In this document: positions 36,363 to 49,469 of the stretch, in pieces
How the letters are laid out: every line of letters begins with the position of its first letter
Position numbering within the stretch: the stretch's first letter is position 1
From: Lathyrus oleraceus
Taxonomy: Eukaryota > Streptophyta > Magnoliopsida > Fabales > Fabaceae
Reading direction: 5' to 3'
Length of the DNA: 64,000 nt
NCBI RefSeq assembly: GCF_024323335.1
Contig: NC_066583.1
Location: 275,425,416-275,489,415, forward strand
Position numbers and translations under genes: made by a program
Notes under the pieces: model-generated
Seen by the model: only the letters and a program-made list of their open reading frames with translations
What the model was told of the DNA's origin: nothing
Databases searched by the model: none

Positions 36363-38407
36363 TGTAACACCCTTCTAAAATACCCCAATAATTAATTAAA
36401 ACAACAAAATGTGAATCAGAGTAGATATGCAATTTCAGGGTGTCACACTTGAGACTTCACACCATTCACCAAAATAACTTGTCATGCTCATTTATTAATC
36501 AAAATAAAACATTGCACAATTCGCAGCGGATAGAAATCTAACAACATGCAAACCATGTAACACATTTCATGTAAAATTGTTCAACAACCAAAAATGAAAA
36601 CAAAGTAAAACATCCCGTCCCGATGTTACATATACCAGAGCATGACCCACTAAGGAACTACACTAGACTCCAAGCACTAGCTTCTACTCAATCACTGCTC
36701 GTTACCTGAAACATAGTTGTAAGGGTGAGTTCCTCAATCGATATAATAAGCATTATAAAATATCATGTAATGCTAAGTAAATTAACACATTCATCACCCT
36801 AATCATATCACACATTCAGCAACGGCAACATCAACTCATAATCATACTTAACACAAACACAAAACACACGTATAATATTGGAATACATCCATTCATATTA
36901 TACGCCATACATACATTATGAAATGAGACTCCATGCATGCGGTACCGACTATTCGTGAACACATAGTTCAACCTCACCGATCAAACCCAGATACGGCTAC
37001 CAAGCTCACTAGTCCCACTCATTTGAGACCTAGTGACTCCCTCACTAATTCCTCACCATGGGAATTAGCTACCACCATAAAGGCTATGCTATGCACGCTA
37101 AATCACCTAGCATGCAAACATCAACAACAATCCACAATGGACATATGCTCACACTCTAAGCCATAAACAGTCCATCCACAATTGCATACATAATAGATAT
37201 ATTCACAACATTATGCTTACCATCATACATCATCAGCATATTTATCACAGAATCATATCATGTCATGCCAAATAATAAATCACAGTATTAGCACACTCTA
37301 CTAATACCTATACTGCTCAAAACAACGGGAAATGATCCCTACTATATCATACATCAGCTAAATTACATCACTCAGCTGAAACGACCAAAACTGCACAACA
37401 ACAGCTCAGAAAATCAAACTTCTGCCCATACACGTATGCCTCATGCCCATACGCGTATGGCACATTTCCTAGCCAAGCCCATACAATATGTACACATGAT
37501 TCCATTCCAAAACGTACACAATATTTAAATATCAATTTTTCACTTTTCAAACAGTGTTAACCTGTTAACGCAATTGGTTAACCTGTTAACGCAAGACAGA
37601 ATGCAAATTTTACAGTATTTCAACAGTGTTAACCGGTTAACGCCCTGGGTTAACCTGTTAACGCAAGACAGAAATTAATTTTTTTAATTATCATAACAGT
37701 GTTAACCGGTTAACGCCCTGGGTTAACCGGTTAACGCAAGACAGAAAGCTGTTCCTGCGCTAACAACGAACAGAATGCAGAATTACCCGCATTTTTCGCC
37801 GTTGGAGGACTTCCGGACCTCCGATTTCGATTCCGTAAAAAGCTACACGTCCAGAAAATTACGACTCATCCAAATATAGATTCATTCACAGTTTTAACGT
37901 AATTTATTCATCACAATTCAAGGGTATTTATCAAAACCTAATAATTCCAATTCAAGCCAATTAAGGATTTCAACCTAAAACATGTTCCTACCCATTGACC
38001 CAATCATACTAACCCATAATAATAAGGATTTCCCCCCTTACCTGAGTTAATCCGGCAAATCCTTTAACTTCAAGCTTTTCCCTTCTTCAACCCTTTTTCT
38101 CTTGCTCTTCCTTTTTGCCCTTTTTCCACTTTTTAGTCGCTTCTCTGTTTTCACGTGTAAAAACCTTTTTACTAAATGAGACTCTTTACTGATTCCAAAA
38201 ATCGTTCCAATTCCAACTTTATTATTCCAATAATAATAATCCAATAATATTCCAATTATTTAATTAAATTAATAAATATACTAATAATAATATATATGAA
38301 TGGTTTATCTTTTATTTTGAAAAATAATACCCTCTCATTCATATTATCATCATAATATACTATTAAACTTAAATTAAATAATTATCATATTTTATCGGGG
38401 TGTTACA
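36363..38407 (-). repeat. 3' LTR of C
   Basis: 2045 bp. It contains three tandem blocks of palindromes (GTTAACCGGTTAAC) at 37550-37747 and CCATACGCGTATGG near 37446. A strong donor-like CAG/GTAAGG on the - strand lies near 38040. Confidence 0.96.
37550..37747 (-). repeat. Palindrome-rich tandem repeat in C LTR
   Basis: Three units, each with two GTTAAC(C/A)(G/T)GTTAAC-like palindromes followed by GCAAGACAGAA. The most regular unit has two perfect GTTAACCGGTTAAC sequences around GCCCTGG. The same array is in the other LTR (44132-44329). Confidence 0.85.
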
Positions 38408-38421
38408 ACTCTCCCCCACTA
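38408..38421 (-). promoter_or_regulatory. Polypurine tract of C
   Basis: On the - strand AGTGGGGGAGAGT lies immediately before the 3' LTR start. Confidence 0.85.
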
Positions 38422-38461
38422 AAAGAGTTTCCGTCCTCGAAAACATACCTCAAGCGAATAA

Positions 38462-41400
38462 CTATGGATAAGACTCCTTCATCTGACTCTCAAGTTCCCA
38501 AGTCACATTGCCACCTGCTGGTCCTCCCCAAGCTACCTTTACCAAAGCAATCTCTTTACCCCGCAACTGCTTCAACTCTCGATCCTCGATCCTCATAGGT
38601 GATGTTTCAACAGTCAGGTTATCTCTCACCTGTACATCATCTACTTGGACCACATGCGACGGATCAGGAATGTACCTCCTCAACTGAGACACATGAAAAA
38701 CCTCATGCAAATTCGCAAGTGACGGCGGTAAAGCGATACGATAGGCTACCTCCCCTATCCTCTCCAAAATCTAATAAGGACCAATAAATCGAGGTGTCAA
38801 CTTCTTCGACTTCAAAGCTCGACCAACCCCAGTTATCGGAGTAACACGAAGAAACACATGATCTCCCTCTTGAAACTCAAGTGACTTCCTCCTCTTGTCG
38901 TGATAACTCTTCTGACGACTCTGAGCAATCCTCATCTTCTCCTGAATCATCTTAATCTTTTCCGTAGTTTGTTGAACAATCTCTGGTCCAACCACAGCAC
39001 TCTCACCGGACTCATACCAACATAAAGGTGTCTGACATCTCCTACCATACAAAGCTTCAAACGGTGCCATACCAATGCTCGAATGAAAACTATTGTTGTA
39101 GGTAAACTCAATCAAAGGTAAATAACAATCCCAAGCACCTCCCTTTTCTAAAACACAAGCCCTCAAAAGATCCTCCAGTGACTGAATCGTCCTCTCAGTC
39201 TCACCATCAGTCTGCGGATGATATGCAGAACTCAATCTCAGCTTAGTTCCCAAAGCCCTCTGCAAACCTTCCCAGAACTTCGATGTAAATCTAGGATCTC
39301 TGTCCGAAACAATACTCGACGGAATACCATGCAAACTTACAATTTTCTCAATATACAACTCAGCTAATCTCTCTAACGGATAATCCATTCTGATCGGAAT
39401 GAAATGAGCCGATTTTGTCAATCTGTCAACAATCACCCAAATAGCTTCAAAATTCTTAATTGTCCTCGGTAAACCAGAAACAAAATCCATACTGATACTA
39501 TCCCACTTCCACTCTGGAATAGCCAACGGTTGCATTAGCCCAGACGGCTTCTGATGCTCAATCTTTGACTTCTGACAAGTCAAACAAGAATAAACAAAAC
39601 TCGCAATTTCTCTTTTCATTCCCGGCCACCAAAATAACTTTTTCAAATCATGATACATCTTCGTAGCCCCAGGATGAATACTCAGGCCACTACGATGTCC
39701 TTCCTCAAGAATACTCTTCTTAAGTTCGGTAACATCCGGAATACACACCCGATTACCAAATTTCAAAACACCATTCTCATCAACTCTGAATTCACCACCT
39801 TGACCTTGATTCACTAGAGTCGACTTATCAACCAAAAGCACATCGGATTTCTGACCCTCTCTAATCTCATCCAGAATACCACTCGTTAACTTCAACATTC
39901 CCAATTTAACACTATTGTGAGTACTCTCACACACCAAACTCAAGTCTCTAAACTGCTCAATTAAATCCAATTCCTTAACCATTAACATAGACATATGCAA
40001 TGATTTCCGACTCAATGCATCAGCCACTACGTTTGCTTTACCCGGATGGTAATTCAAACCAAAGTCATAATCCTTCAGAAACTCTAACCATCTCCTCTGT
40101 CTCATATTCAGCTCTTTCTGATCAAACAAATACTTTAAACTTTTATGGTCACTGAAAACCTCAAATCTTGACCCGTACAAGTAATGCCTCCATAACTTCA
40201 GAACAAATACCACAGCTGCCAACTCTAAATCGTGTGTCGGATAGTTCCTCTCATGAACCTTCAGTTGTCTCGAAGCATAAGCTACAACCTGCTTATTCTG
40301 CATCAAAACACCACCCAAACCCAATAATGAAGCATCACAGTAAACCTCAAATGGTTCCGACGGACTTGGTAATATCAGAATAGGAGCAGTAGTTAACCTT
40401 CTCTTTAACTCTTGGAAACCTTCTTCACATTTTGAGTCCCAAACAAACGCTTGCCTCTTTCTAGTCAACATCGTCAACGGTAACGCCAACTTAGAAAATC
40501 CCTCAATGAATTTCCTATAATAACCTGCAAGTCCAAGAAAACTCCTTATCTCAGAAACTGACTTCGGAGCTTCCCACTTAGATACCGCTTCTATCTTAGA
40601 AGGATCAACAGCAACACCACCTCTTGAAACCACATGACCAAGAAAACTAACCTCTTCTAACCAAAATTCATACTTGGACAGTTTAGCAAATAACTTCTTT
40701 TCTCGTAGAACTCCTAAAACCACTCTCAAATGTTCAGCATGCTCTTCTTCAGATTTCGAATACACCAAAATATCGTCAATAAACACCACAACAAACTTGT
40801 GTAGGTACGGATGGAAAATCCTATTCATATACTCCATAAATACCCCAGGCGCATTAGTCACACCAAAAGGCATTACAGAATACTCATAATGTCCATACCT
40901 TGTTCTGAAAGCAGTCTTCTGAATATCCTCAGTTTTCACACGTATCTGATGATACCCCGATCTCAAATCTATTTTGCTGAACACACTCGCACCAACCAAC
41001 TGATCCATCAAATCATCAATCCTCGGCAAAGGATACCGATTCTTGATCGTCACTTTATTCAGTTGCCTGTAGTCCACACACAACCTCATAGTACCTTCTT
41101 TCTTCTTAACCAATAACACTGGTGCGCCCCACGGTGACACACTCGGACGAATAAATTTCTTATCCAACAGATCTTCCAGCTGACTCTTCAATTCAGTTAA
41201 CTCAACAGCAGACATACGGTACGGAGCCATCGATATCGGCCTAGTACCAGGTACCAAATCAATCGAGAACTCAACTTCACGCTCTAGCGGTAATTCATTC
41301 ACTTCTTCAGGAAACACATCAGGAAAATCACACACCACGGCTAGATCGCAAATCACCAGTTTATCTTTAGCCTCCAAAGTCGCTAACAGCATAAACAACT

Positions 41401-42820
41401 CTGCCCCATCTGCTACTGCCTCATTCACCTGCCTTGCTGATAGAAACAAACTCTTTCCTTCCTCAATCTCAGGAAAGATCACAGTCTTATCAAAACAGTT
41501 GATATAAACTCGGTTAAACACCAACCAGTTCATACCCAGGATAACATCAATCTGCACTAGTGGAAGACACACGAGGTCCATCCCAAAGTCTCTACCAAAA
41601 ATACTCAAAGGGCAATTTAAACAAACTGAAGTAGTAGTCACTGAATCCTTCGCAGGAGTATCAATCACCATACTCCCATGCATCTCAGATATCTCTAATT
41701 TGAGTTTCACAGCACAATCCAAAGATATAAAGGAATGAGTCGCACCTGTGTCAATAATAGCTACAAGAGGAAAGCCATTAATATAACACGTACCTCGGAT
41801 CAAACGATCATCTGCAGAAGTCTCAGAACCCGATAAAGCAAAGACCTTGCCTCCCGACTGGTTCTCTTTCTTCGGCTTAGGACACTGTGGACTGATATGA
41901 CCCACCTCTCCACAGTTGAAACAAGTCATAGTCTTCAACCGGCACTCTGCAGCCAAGTTACCACCTTTGCCACACTTGAAACACTTCTTCTCAGTACTGG
42001 TACACTCATGGATACGATGTCCAACCTGACCACATCTGTAACACTTAGCAGGGGCACTGGAGTCTCCCCCACTAGGTCTTTTCATCCCACTCTGTCTCTG
42101 GAAACCTTTGCCAGCTGCATACGGCTTCCCACGATCATTTTGATTCTTGCCTTTCCTATCAACCCTCTGCTGATAGCTCTCTGCTCTGGCCTTGGTATCC
42201 TGTTCAAAAATCCTGCAACAGTCAACCAAGTCAGAAAACACTCTAATCCGCTGATACCCAATAGCCTGCTTGATCTCGGGACGTAACCCGTTCTCAAACT
42301 TCACACATTTTGAAAATTCCCCAGTAGCCTCATCATAGGGAGTGTAATACTTCGACAGCTCTGTGAACTTAGCAGCATACTCAGTAACAGACCGGTTGCC
42401 CTGCTTCAATTCTAAGAACTCTATCTCTTTCTTTCCTCTGACATCCTCTGGAAAGTACTTCCTCAGGAATCTCTCTCTGAACACCGCCCAAGTGATCTCA
42501 GCACTCCCAGCAGCTTCCAACTCAGTGCGGGCAGCAACCCACCAATCATCTGCTTCCTCTGACAGCATATGCGTACCGAACCTGACCTTCTGGTTATCGG
42601 CACACTCAGTCACTCGGAAGATCCTCTCGATCTCCTTCAACCACTTCTGAGCACCATCTGGATCGTATTCTCCCTTGAACATTGGAGGATTGTTCTTCTG
42701 GAACTCACTCAGTTGACGAGCAGCTCCCAATCCCACAACATTCGGATTCCCTCCAAGTACTCCAGCTAGCATACCCAGAGCCTCAGCAATCGCAGCATCG
42801 TCTCTACCTCTTCCATCCAT
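38462..42820 (-). pseudogene. C gag-pol polyprotein, one nonsense codon before the chromodomain region
   Basis: A single frame starts at ATG 42820. Gag (about residues 1-250) is followed by three zinc knuckles: [28 protein letters not shown] (His replaced by Asn) and [14 protein letters not shown]. Then come protease ([11 protein letters not shown]), RT with CVDYRQLNK and FIDD, RNase H ([12 protein letters not shown], then FSDHKSL), and integrase with the HHCC region and D, D-35-E motif (SMDF, VSDRD, GETER). TAG at 38771-38773 follows TPRFIGPY; family members read Q there, so CAG became TAG. The frame continues for 102 codons through the C-terminal tail with a chromodomain-like stretch (VKVAWGG, then VTWELES). 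Everything else is open, so the element is nearly complete and could be complemented in trans. Confidence 0.95.
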
Positions 42821-42927
42821 CTCTATTCTGAAAACCCAACAAGCTAAAACAATAAGTACTGATAGGGTTACACAACACCTATCACATACAGGGAAACAGA
42901 ATAATTACGACTCGACTCGACCGACTA

Positions 42928-42940
42928 TGCTCTGATACCA
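42928..42940 (-). promoter_or_regulatory. Primer-binding site of C (initiator tRNA-Met)
   Basis: On the - strand TGGTATCAGAGCA lies four bases after the 5' LTR, complementary to the 3' end of initiator tRNA-Met. Confidence 0.95.
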
Positions 42941-42944
42941 CTAA

Positions 42945-44989
42945 TGTAACACCCTTCTAAAATACCCCAATAATTAATTAAAACAACAAAATATGAATCA
43001 GAGTAGATATGCAATTTCAGGGTGTCACACTTGACACTTCACACCATTCACCAAAATAACTTGTCATGCTCATTTATTAATCAAAATAAAACATTGCACA
43101 ATTCGCAGCGGATAGAAATCTAACAACATGCAAACCATGTAACACATTTCATGTAAAATTGTTCAACAACCAAAAATGAAAACAAAGTAAAACATCCCGT
43201 CCCGATGTTACATATACCAGAGCATGACCCACTAAGGAACTACACTAGACTCCAAGCACTAGCTTCTACTCAATCACTGCTCGTTACCTGAAACATAATT
43301 GTAAGGGTGAGTTCCTCAATCGATATAATAAACATTATAAAATATCATGTAATGCTAAGTAAATTAACACATTCATCACCCTAATCATATCACACATTCA
43401 GCAACGACAACATCAACTCATAATCATACTCAACACAAACACAAAACACACGTATAATATTGGAATACATCCATTCATATTATACGCCATACATACATTA
43501 TGAAATGAGACTCCATGCATGCGGTACCGACTATTCGTGAACACATAGTTCAACCTCACCGATCAAACCCAGATACGGCTACCAAGCTCACTAGTCCCAC
43601 TCATTTGAGACCTAGTGACTCCCTCACTAATTCCTCACCATGGGAATTAGCTACCACCATAAAGGCTATGCTATGCACGCTAAATCACCTAGCATGCAAA
43701 CATCAACAACAATCCACAATGGACATATGCTCACACTCTAAGCCATAAACAGTCCATCCACAATTGCATACATAATAGATATATTCACAGCATTATGCAT
43801 ACCATCATACATCATCAGCATATTTATCACAGAATCATATCATGTCATGCCAAATAATAAATCACAGTATTAGCACACTCTACTAATATCTATACTGCTC
43901 AAAACAACGGGAAATGATCCCTACTATATCATACATCAGCTAAATTACATCACTCAGCTGAAACGACCAAAACTGCACAACAACAACTCAGAAAATCAAA
44001 CTTCTGCCCATACACGTATGCCTCATGCCCATACGCGTATGGCACATTTCCTAGCCAAGCCCATACAATATGTACACATAATTCCATTCCAAAACGTACA
44101 CAATATTTAAATATCAATTTTTCACTTTTCAAACAGTGTTAACCTGTTAACGCAATTGGTTAACCTGTTAACGCAAGACAAAATACAAATTTTACAGTAT
44201 TTCAACAGTGTTAACCGGTTAACGCCCTGGGTTAACCTGTTAACGCAAGACAGAAATTAATTTTTTTAATTATCATAACAGTGTTAACCGGTTAACGCCC
44301 TGGGTTAACCGGTTAACGCAAGACAGAAAGCTGTTCCTGCGCTAACAACGAACAGAATGCAGAATTACCCGCATTTTTCGCCGTTGGAGGACTTCCGGAC
44401 CTCCGATTTCGATTCCGTAAAAAGCTACACGTCCAGAAAATTACGACTCATCCAAATATAGATTCATTCACAGTTTTAACGTAATTTATTCATCACAATT
44501 CAAGGGTATTTATCAAAACCTAATAATTCCAATTCAAGCCAATTAAGGATTTCAACCTAAAACATGTTCCTACCCATTGACCCAATCATACTAACCCATA
44601 ATAATAAGGATTTCCCCCCTTACCTGAGTTAATCCGGCAAATCCTTTAACTTCAAGCTTTTCCCTTCTTCAACCCTTTTTCTCTTGCTCTTCCTTTTTTC
44701 CCTTTTTCCACTTTTTAGTCGCTTCTCTGTTTTCACGTGTAAAAACCTTTTTACTAAATGGGACTCTTAACTGATTCCAAAAATCGTTCCAATTCCAACT
44801 TTATTATTCCAATAATAATAATCCAATAATATTCCAATTATTTAATTAAATTAATAAATATACTAATAATAATATATATGAATGGCTTATCTTTTATTTT
44901 GAAAAATAATACCCTCTCATTCATATTATCATCATAATATACTATTAAACTTAAATTAAATAATTATCATATTTTATCGGGGTGTTACA
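42945..44989 (-). repeat. 5' LTR of C
   Basis: 2045 bp, about 99% identical to 36363-38407 by eye. Differences are almost all single-base substitutions such as G/A at 36410 versus 42992. Confidence 0.97.
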
Positions 44990-45427
44990 CTCAACCTTTG
45001 GAGACTTACTCGCCTGTAGTAGAAGGAGTTAACGTGTTCTTAGGAGAAGAAAAATCAATGAGTTGGTAGGGTTAGGGATGCTCATGTAGAAAGAGTCCTG
45101 GACGAAGGAACCTGTAAAAAAAAAAACACACAAAAACATTGCCTCCTATCGAGGTCTTCCAGATAGAAAAGCAGTAAAATGCGGGAAAGATGTAAAAGTA
45201 CCACACGGATAAAGATCCGAAGTAACAGTAATTAACGGAACAAGGAAACCCTGAGATCCTTCCAAGCTAACACCATCAAAGAAAGTGAGTCAGTACAGGT
45301 AATCAGAATGAAACCTCCAGGTGGTATCCCACAAATAAGGTGGGAAACCACGCAAGTTATCCCTGCAAAAGTCATGTGAGCCCTCACAAAACAAAACTCA
45401 ACAAACAGGTTAGAGAAACAAGATAGG
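44990..45427 (-). repeat. 5' LTR of B, part 2
   Basis: It starts with the CTCAA target copy of C and continues the B LTR (matches 26263-26700). It is cut at AGATAGG where Ogre D begins; the uncut copy at 26690-26715 reads on through AGATAGGGTAATC. The rest of this LTR must lie beyond the right edge. Confidence 0.92.
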
Positions 45428-46567
45428 TGTAAGACCCCAATTTTATCCCTAAGATCCCTCATGGCATCATATCATACCATATCATTGCCTCAAGGATCTT
45501 TGTGCACCTTTGCTTCCCTCCTAGTGGGTGGGTTATCTTGTGAGTGTGGTTCTTGATCACCAAGCATGTATTGCATTTGTATATCATTGCTTTTCATTTG
45601 TTTACTAACCAAAAGTACAAAAATATTGTCATCTAACCATGTTGCAGATGAAGCAAACTAGGTCAAGACAGTCAAAATCAGCCTTTGGGCAATGGATGGT
45701 GACCATTCTTGAAGAATTTGGGCACCATGGTCATTCATCAAGAGTTCATATAAGTTGTGACATCATTTTGAATCAAGATCTCAAGAGAAAGAGGCTTGGA
45801 ATTCATCAGAACATGGTTCAGTCAACCAAAACCCTAGCAAAGTCAACTGTGGTCAACTGTACATTTAATCAGTGATTTAATGGTGGGAATTGGTTTGAGA
45901 GGTCTCATTCATGTCCATATAAGCCTCATATAACATGTCAAACATCATCATTGGAGAATTTGAGGTCAGGTGAAAAGTTTCCAAAAATAGTAAGTTGACC
46001 TGTAATTGGAAATTGCCAAAAATGGAAAGTTCTTCTCCTCAAATTTACATCATCATAAAAGCTTCAAATGAATTTTTGTCCAACAGGAAAGTTGAAGATC
46101 TTGTTCTCCCATTTCCAAAAAGTCGAGAACACTCATTTCCCATGTGTGGTTGGCAAGTTATGATCAAATCATTGTCAAGAATTTTTGAACTTCAAAGTGG
46201 CATAACTCTTGAACCATTTGGCCAAATTGAGTGAGGTTTTTTGCTACAAGTCACATTTGACATGCTCTATCCAAATCCTTCATCACATTTCACCAAAAAT
46301 CATCCAATCAAAATGGCCTTTTTTCAAGTGACTTGAATTAAAATGGGAGGGGTGAAAAATTGACTTTCAAATTAATCATTGTCTACACTTTCTACCATTT
46401 GCAATTGATCAAAAACCATATTTGGAATATGTTTAGGCCCATTTTCACACTGTAGCATGCCATGCACATGCAACATGAGTGATTTTACCAATTGTCCAAA
46501 ACACCTCCATTTGAGCTAATTACATTTACCATTTCATTAACCATGTTTAGGCATTGTTAATTAGGAG

Positions 46568-46574
46568 TATATAT
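46568..46574 (+). promoter_or_regulatory. TATA box of D LTR
   Basis: GTATATATGGCC lies 1.14 kb into the LTR and corresponds to 6654 in A. Transcripts starting here would carry about 4.3 kb of LTR before the primer site. Confidence 0.55.
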
Positions 46575-48886
46575 GGCCTGTTTCTGACTGAAAACCCTAG
46601 CCACAATTGACAAACTTAGATCCAAACTTTTTTCTCTAAAATTTCTCTCACTTTTCTCTCATCTTTTTTTTCAATTCTTGAATCAACTTGCTTTGTTCTT
46701 GCTCTGGTCTTCATCTAGCATCATCATTGAACAATTTTCAAGCCAAGAAACTCCTGATTTCGTGCACATTTGGAGCTATGGAAAGCAAGAGCAACAATGG
46801 TGAATCACTAAATCTGGTCCAATCGTGCTAAGCTGAGCTTGGAACTTCCTTCTAAACATCTCCATAAGCATTGCAGAAGAGGCATTTGGACGCGGCAAGG
46901 CTTGGTTGTAGCTGGGTTGAACTCTGTTCTACAAGAGGTAAGAATTCGACCTCTATTATTCTGTTGTTAGTTAAGATGATGTTGTAGTTCATTGCTTGCT
47001 GAGTGTTTTGAACTTTGAATCGTTTGAAACCGTGCCAAAATGAGAGAGAACGAGGGATTTGAAGTTTCATGTTCATGGTTAGATTTGCTCGATTCGTGCT
47101 TGATATGTTGTCGTTTGATGAATTGATTGTTGTTTATTGATGCCTGTTGATGGATCTACACGGTGCAATTCCTAATTTTCATTTCTGGAGCTTTTCATTT
47201 TTTCTGGAAAATCACGTTGAAGATGATGATGATCATCATGCTGTTCTTCATTTCTGGAGAATTTCCTGCGAATTCTCCTGCAGCATTCATAGCGTTAGCT
47301 ACGCTTTTTCCTGCGGATTCGTACGTCTTACCTGCGAATTCGCGTTGCATGCATGCTGCATGTGTCTAGGGTTCGGTCTAAACGACCGTGTTTTACCTGG
47401 CGCGCGTTTCAAATGTTCAAAATATTTACAAGTTTGCCATTCGTTCATTTAAATCCATTTTATTTTCTCATTTTTTATCTCATTTCATGATCAATCTTCA
47501 AAAAATCATAAGTTACTCATGGATGATCCAAATTGTGTGGGAATTTTTGCATTCATCTCCATTTTTCATCTAGTTTTTTATAGGCATGATAACCCAAGTT
47601 GTGCACGGTTGATTTTTAATTTGGTCCAATAGTTTTGATCATGTATGCTTTGTGCCTATGTTTTACCTTTTTGCTTGTGAAATGATGATACCTAATCCAA
47701 TGAGGCTGAAATTTTTTGTGCTTAAACTAGACATGTTCATGGTCATTTTGGTGTAGAGTTTGTGATTTTATCATTGCTGGTTGATGAGATATGATTTTTT
47801 GAATAGAGGTGTGACAATTTGTGTCACACCATTCATGTCCAACTTCTTGATTTTTGTTACCATGCTTATTGAACTCAAAATGGTTTGAATTTTTGCATGA
47901 AGATACTTGTTGATGTCTAGTTTGCTTGTGAATATTCCTGGAATTTTTGAATGCATTTCCTATTTGTTTGATAATTTCTCCCCTGTTTGACCAATTGTTG
48001 ACCTTCTTGTGATATATGTTTTTACATGACTTGTGAAATTCTCATGCCTTATCACATGAAGCTGAAATTTTGTGGATTGTTTCTTAACATGTTTAACTTC
48101 ATTTTGGCTTTGGTCTCGTTCATGTATCAATTGTTTCCACTGTTTTGTGATTGCTTAAAGTTGACACATGATTTGTGGCATTGTTTGAGTTTGTATTTGC
48201 ATACCATGACTTGATGAATTTAATTTCCATACCTCCTCTTGTCCAAATAGCATGAAATTTGGTGTGATGGTCATTGAATGTATCCTGTTTAAGCATGATT
48301 TTTCTTGGAATTTATTGAGTTATTTTGGTATTGATTTGATTATGATCATTCTGTTTGTTCCAATGTGACTCCAAAGTGCATAGTTTGACATGTTTTGTTC
48401 ATGAAATGGATTTGGTGCATAGTTTTGATATGAGACCAATTGGACCTTCTTCTTAATTGATTAATCTTGGTTTTGATCAATTTTCACTTGCTGTTTTGAA
48501 TTTTTCACCTCCTTTTGACCCTAGGCTTGTCCTAGTGGTCTTGTTTCTCATGTTTAAGTTTGCTTTTCAGGTTAAGAAGCAAATGCTTTAAGGAGATTAA
48601 TGCAAGTTGATTGAGTTTGGTTTATTTGATTGTGTTATGAGCTAACTTGTTTGTTTTGTAGGATGCTTAGCTCACTTGCTTTGAGCTTTGTGCTTTGCAC
48701 ATGAGATGGATTGTGTTGATTGTTGATCCTTATCTTATATTGGTTTTGAATTTGAGTTGCATACTGATTATGTTTGATTGGTTTCAGGTACCATAGTTGC
48801 TAGTAGTTCTTTGAGAACTTGCATTGCTTTGCTTGATAGCATTTGCATTGAGGTATAACACTTTCTTCTTCATGTAGTCTGGAAGA

Positions 48887-48908
48887 CCTGGCCTGTTACT
48901 TGGCCAGG
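48887..48908 (+). promoter_or_regulatory. Conserved LTR hairpin (D copy)
   Basis: CCTGGCC and GGCCAGG form a perfect 7-bp stem over TGTTACTT. In A the matching arm is GGTCAGG, which keeps pairing through G-T. Confidence 0.5.
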
Positions 48909-49469
48909 CAACTGCCTGAAGTCCTCCTTAAGAGGCAATGTTTGTGCTTGTTTACTTTTGTCCCAAGCAGGAAAAGTCCTTTGAATAAGGCAATTGGTAG
49001 AACCCAAGAGATATGTAACCTATCTCCTACTATTCCGTGTGTCACTCACCTTGCTCACACCACATGTGTTGATGCATAGTGAGTAAAAGCCCAAGATCAA
49101 TCGAGTCAATAATCTGTGGATAGAGTTCCTACTTTCTGAACTCCCACACCTTCTATCATTCAATGCTCTCCCCGACCAGGGATAAGAGCAATGAGGCACA
49201 CCCCTCATTTCCTTTCATCTGTTTCACCTTGGCTCTCAATGTCAAGGTTAAGAGCACCATTAACCCCATCCTAGTTGGCCTCAATGCCTAACCCTTTGTA
49301 TGAGCCTAATTGTTTGGTTATAGAGTGTGCTGAATGACTTTGGTTGATTGATTGCTTACTTCATATGCACATGTTTGCTTGTATGATTTGTGCATTTATC
49401 ATCAATTGCTCATTAGTGCATGATCATTTCATTTGTCTTTGTGTCATATCTTTGTTGTTTGCCCATTGA

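Larger units (their letters stand above)
36363..44989 (-). mobile_element. Element C: nearly intact Tekay-type chromovirus (8627 bp)
   Basis: The two LTRs are each 2045 bp (36363-38407 and 42945-44989), start TGTAACACC, end GGTGTTACA, and differ at about 17 positions with no net length change. CTCAA flanks both ends (36358-36362 and 44990-44994) and the uninterrupted B LTR has CTCGACC at that place. Primer site, polyprotein and polypurine tract are all in place. It was inserted into the 5' LTR of B. Low LTR divergence means a recent insertion (about 0.3 million years at 1.3e-8 substitutions per site per year, an assumed rate). Confidence 0.97.
25726..45427 (-). mobile_element. Element B: internally deleted Ogre/Tat-related retrotransposon hosting C and D
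   Basis: Read on - : 5' LTR (45427-44995 and 36362-35822, interrupted by C; its start lies beyond element D), tRNA-Arg primer site, leader, gag-pro (34701-31347), pol fragments (31157-29907), repeat-rich tail, polypurine tract and 3' LTR (27320-25726). No ORF1 is present between leader and gag. RT and integrase cores are deleted, so B could move only with help. The left flank reads ATTTC; its partner is off-window. By eye the two LTRs differ at about 25 of 974 comparable positions. Confidence 0.85.

Noticed and set aside
36933..37166. 77-codon ORF, identical in both C LTRs
   Set aside because: Conservation only reflects LTR duplication; no coding features.
38047..38244. 65-codon Lys/Arg-rich ORF in the C LTR (- strand)
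   Set aside because: Also present in the second LTR, AT-rich, no homology; probably chance.
38771..38773. Programmed stop-codon readthrough before the chromodomain
   Set aside because: A single copy with Q in family members points to mutation; no readthrough context was identified. Kept only as a test in the findings.
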